Below the pieces are notes generated by a model. It saw only the letters and a list, made by a program, of their open reading frames with translations. It was not told the DNA's origin and did no database searches. Shown here in pieces: positions 15,784-17,172 of a stretch of 17,172 nt of DNA. Position 1 is the first letter of the stretch. The number at the start of each line of letters is the position of its first letter. This DNA is from Bacteroidales bacterium (GTDB lineage Bacteria > Bacteroidota > Bacteroidia > Bacteroidales > UBA10428). The position numbers and the translations under genes were made by a program. The stretch covers positions 1 to 17,172 of the forward strand of contig JAFGQQ010000359.1 of NCBI GenBank assembly GCA_016935595.1, in the 5' to 3' direction.

Positions 15784-16977
15784 ATGAAAATTTTAATTTC
15801 TCATTGCAGTCTATATAAGAAAGCAGGTTGGGGTAGGATTTTTCCTTTGGCAGTTGGTTTAGCAAAGCAAAATCAATATGTAACCATCATAACAACAAAT
15901 CCAAAATTTTCTTTAATGATAAAAAAAAGCATAGAAAACAATGTCAATGTAATCATTTTTCCAGAGATCATACCTTCCAGAATTTCAACTTTAGGTTTTG
16001 GATTTCTTAGTCTTATTCTCAAGATAATATATGTATTATTTAATAAATATGATATCGTTCATTCGGATAATGGTCATAGACCGCTTTCTGGCATTCCATG
16101 CAGAATTCATAAAAAAAGATTTGATAGCATATATGTTGCTGAGTGGTATGATTGGTATGGTAAGGGAGGGCAATACGATAGCAAACCAAAAATATTTAAG
16201 AGAATATTAGGTCCTTATGAGTTAAAGTATGAAATTAAAGATAAAAGGATTGCTGATGGAGTGGTGGTATTATCAGAAATACTTAGAAAAAGAGCGGAAA
16301 ATTTAAAACCGAAGGAGAGAATTATTAAAATTCACGGTGGTGCAGATATTTCAAATATTCCGTTTTTATGTGATAATTCAGCATTAAAGGAAAAGTATAA
16401 TATTGGAAGAAATACATTAACTCTTGGATATATAAGTTCAAAGAGTTATAATTTACCTGAATTACTACCGCTTATTAATGCAATTAAAAATAAAACTATA
16501 TCAACAAAGATTAAGATTTTAGTTTTTGGAGATGTAAATAAAAAAGTATATGATTTGCCAGACAATATTTTACGGTTGATTAATTTTTTTGGATGGATTA
16601 ATTATGAATTTGATTATGAAAAACTTCAATGTGTTGATGTGTTTTTTTTATTAAAAGTTGAAATGTTAGTAAGCAAAGCAGGATGGCCAAATTGTATTGG
16701 CGATTATTTGGCATGTGGACGACCCGTATTGCTTAATCCGGTTGGAGAAGTTGTAGACTTTGTTAAAAAATATCCATTTGCATTCATACAAACATCAAGG
16801 AATGAAAGTGAACTATATTCTAAAGTGGAATATTTATTAAATAATCAGCAAAACATTATGAAAGAGCGCATTAAAATAAGAAGACTTGCTGAGGAAGAAA
16901 TTTCCTGGGATAGAAAAAGTCTTGATTTATTTAAATTTTATTCTTATTTGCTTAATAAGAGAAATCTCATTTGCTAA
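15784..16977 (+). CDS. Glycosyltransferase family 4/1 (GT-B fold)
   Basis: This 397-residue glycosyltransferase probably acts on the repeat unit at the cytoplasmic membrane face. The N-terminal domain starts MKILISHCSLYKKAGWGRIF (1-20) and contains AEWYDWYGKGGQYD (119-132). The C-terminal domain starts near KIHGGADISNIPF (about 182-194). It includes GDYLACGRPVLLNPVGEVVDF (306-326), which corresponds to the E-x7-E donor-binding region with Asp307 where the first glutamate is usual. The C-terminal EEISWDRKSLDLFKFYSYLL resembles the normal closing helix of GT4 enzymes. The ATG follows a short TATAT sequence, as for the polymerase gene. It is the last complete gene in the window and the poorest in GC (70 of 300 bases at 16381-16680). 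Confidence 0.8.
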   Translation: MKILISHCSLYKKAGWGRIFPLAVGLAKQNQYVTIITTNPKFSLMIKKSIENNVNVIIFPEIIPSRISTLGFGFLSLILKIIYVLFNKYDIVHSDNGHRPLSGIPCRIHKKRFDSIYVAEWYDWYGKGGQYDSKPKIFKRILGPYELKYEIKDKRIADGVVVLSEILRKRAENLKPKERIIKIHGGADISNIPFLCDNSALKEKYNIGRNTLTLGYISSKSYNLPELLPLINAIKNKTISTKIKILVFGDVNKKVYDLPDNILRLINFFGWINYEFDYEKLQCVDVFFLLKVEMLVSKAGWPNCIGDYLACGRPVLLNPVGEVVDFVKKYPFAFIQTSRNESELYSKVEYLLNNQQNIMKERIKIRRLAEEEISWDRKSLDLFKFYSYLLNKRNLIC

Positions 16978-17061
16978 GAAATATTTTTATTCTCCATAGC
17001 AATGATTTATTTTCTGCAATAAACGAAAAAATTAAATAATAAGACAATAATTATAAGTTAT

Positions 17062-17115
17062 ATGAAACAATCAATCAGATTGGCTTTTGTTCAACTTAGA
17101 AACCCACCGTCTTAG
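17062..17115 (+). pseudogene. Possible 5' remnant of a gene interrupted by an insertion element
   Basis: An 17-codon frame reads MKQSIRLAFVQLRNPPS and then TAG at 17113-17115. The first 12 or 13 residues (MKQSIRLAFVQL) look like the first beta strand of a GT-B glycosyltransferase or a similar protein. The context ttatATGAAA is like that of the polymerase (tatATGAAG) and last glycosyltransferase (tatATGAAA) genes. From about codon 13 the frame runs into the hairpin of the putative IS200/IS605-type element. I infer that the element inserted just after the start of the next gene. A chance short frame is the main alternative; the rest of the gene would have to be found beyond the window. Confidence 0.35.
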
Positions 17116-17122
17116 GCGGTGG
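17104..17122. repeat. GC-rich hairpin, candidate left-end hairpin of the insertion element
   Basis: CCACCG (17104-17109) pairs with CGGTGG (17117-17122) around a 7-base loop. It stands out in a region of about 25% GC. It would be the left-end structure recognised on single-stranded DNA by a Y1 transposase. A rho-independent terminator for the preceding genes is an alternative, because GTTTTTT follows shortly after at 17127-17133; the spacing and the following tnpA start favour the element end. Confidence 0.5.
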
Positions 17123-17141
17123 TAATGTTTTTTCGGCTTTG

Positions 17142-17170
17142 CCTATATTTGTACTATGAGCAAATATAGG
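17142..17170 (+). promoter_or_regulatory. Perfect inverted repeat enclosing the tnpA start codon
   Basis: CCTATATTTG (17142-17151) and CAAATATAGG (17161-17170) form a perfect 10-base inverted repeat with a 9-base loop that contains the ATG (17156-17158). In RNA this could hide the start of translation, as structures around the start do in IS200. The left arm also contains TATATTTG (17144-17151), an exact match to the Bacteroidota -7 element, so the same bases could act as a promoter giving an almost leaderless transcript. Confidence 0.45.
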
Positions 17171-17172
17171 AA
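17156..17172 (+). CDS. tnpA: TnpA-like Y1 transposase, first codons only
   Basis: Only five complete codons, MSKYR, and two bases of a sixth (AA, so Lys or Asn) are present before the window ends. The call rests on this N-terminus, the hairpin upstream and the dyad around the start codon, not on any catalytic motif. If correct, the protein would be about 140-150 residues with an HUH motif and one catalytic tyrosine, all beyond the window. It could be another small gene. Confidence 0.45.

Larger units (their letters stand above)
17101..17172 (+). mobile_element. Left end of an IS200/IS605-type insertion element (partial)
   Basis: A GC-rich hairpin (17104-17122) in very AT-rich DNA is followed about 33 bases later by an ATG opening MSKYR, the usual way many IS200-type Y1 transposases begin in my recollection. 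Subterminal hairpins at both ends, no terminal inverted repeats and no target duplication are known traits of this family, so a left hairpin followed closely by tnpA is the expected order. The exact left boundary cannot be placed (about 17085-17103), and the right end is outside the window. Confidence 0.5.

Noticed and set aside
1..17172. CRISPR arrays, tRNA or rRNA genes
   Set aside because: I found no regularly spaced direct repeats, and no cloverleaf or rRNA-like sequence on either strand by reading.

Overview
The window is most of a surface polysaccharide (O-antigen or capsule) biosynthesis locus from a member of the Bacteroidota, read entirely on the + strand. The assignment to this phylum rests on three things: the type of regulator gene at the left end, the lack of obvious Shine-Dalgarno sequences before most starts, and TAnnTTTG-type (-7) promoter-like octamers at 21-28 and 17144-17151. 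The order cannot be fixed from sequence alone; Bacteroidales or Marinilabiliales would fit. Base composition falls steeply along the locus: 140 of 300 bases are G or C at 181-480, 126 of 300 at 2521-2820, and 70 of 300 at 16381-16680.

Layout. (1) 138-671 is a winged-helix protein with a degenerate nucleotidyltransferase-like C-terminal half, probably the locus regulator. (2) 867-8458 is one tightly packed block: a Wzx-type flippase, a VioA-like sugar aminotransferase, a WbqC-family protein, a divergent DegT-like PLP-fold protein, an ATP-grasp ligase, an NAD-dependent sugar epimerase/dehydratase and a two-domain FkbM-type methyltransferase. (3) 8597-13081 holds a GT2 glycosyltransferase, a second GT-A-fold transferase with a TWGWATW motif, an F420-hydrogenase beta-subunit-like iron-sulfur protein, and a polysaccharide pyruvyl transferase coupled to it by a 4-base overlap. 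(4) 13177-16977 holds a GT4 glycosyltransferase, a Wzy-like O-antigen polymerase and another GT4/GT1 glycosyltransferase. (5) 17062 to the end has a short reading frame that looks like the first codons of a further gene. It runs into a hairpin and the first codons of an IS200/IS605-type TnpA, and the window stops there.

How the genes fit together (inference). The aminotransferase would make a 4-amino-4,6-dideoxyhexose nucleotide. WbqC, the divergent PLP-fold protein, the ATP-grasp ligase, the SDR enzyme and the FkbM methyltransferase would then build or attach an unusual acyl or aminoacyl and methyl decoration. The glycosyltransferases assemble the repeat unit on the cytoplasmic face, the pyruvyl transferase adds an acidic ketal, Wzx exports the unit and Wzy polymerises it. 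The initiating phosphosugar transferase, the chain-length and export machinery (Wzz/Wza) and the general nucleotide-sugar genes are not in the window.

The most unusual parts are the WbqC / divergent PLP / ATP-grasp / SDR / FkbM cassette, the redox-like protein coupled to the pyruvyl transferase, and the right-hand end, where an insertion element may have cut off the next gene.
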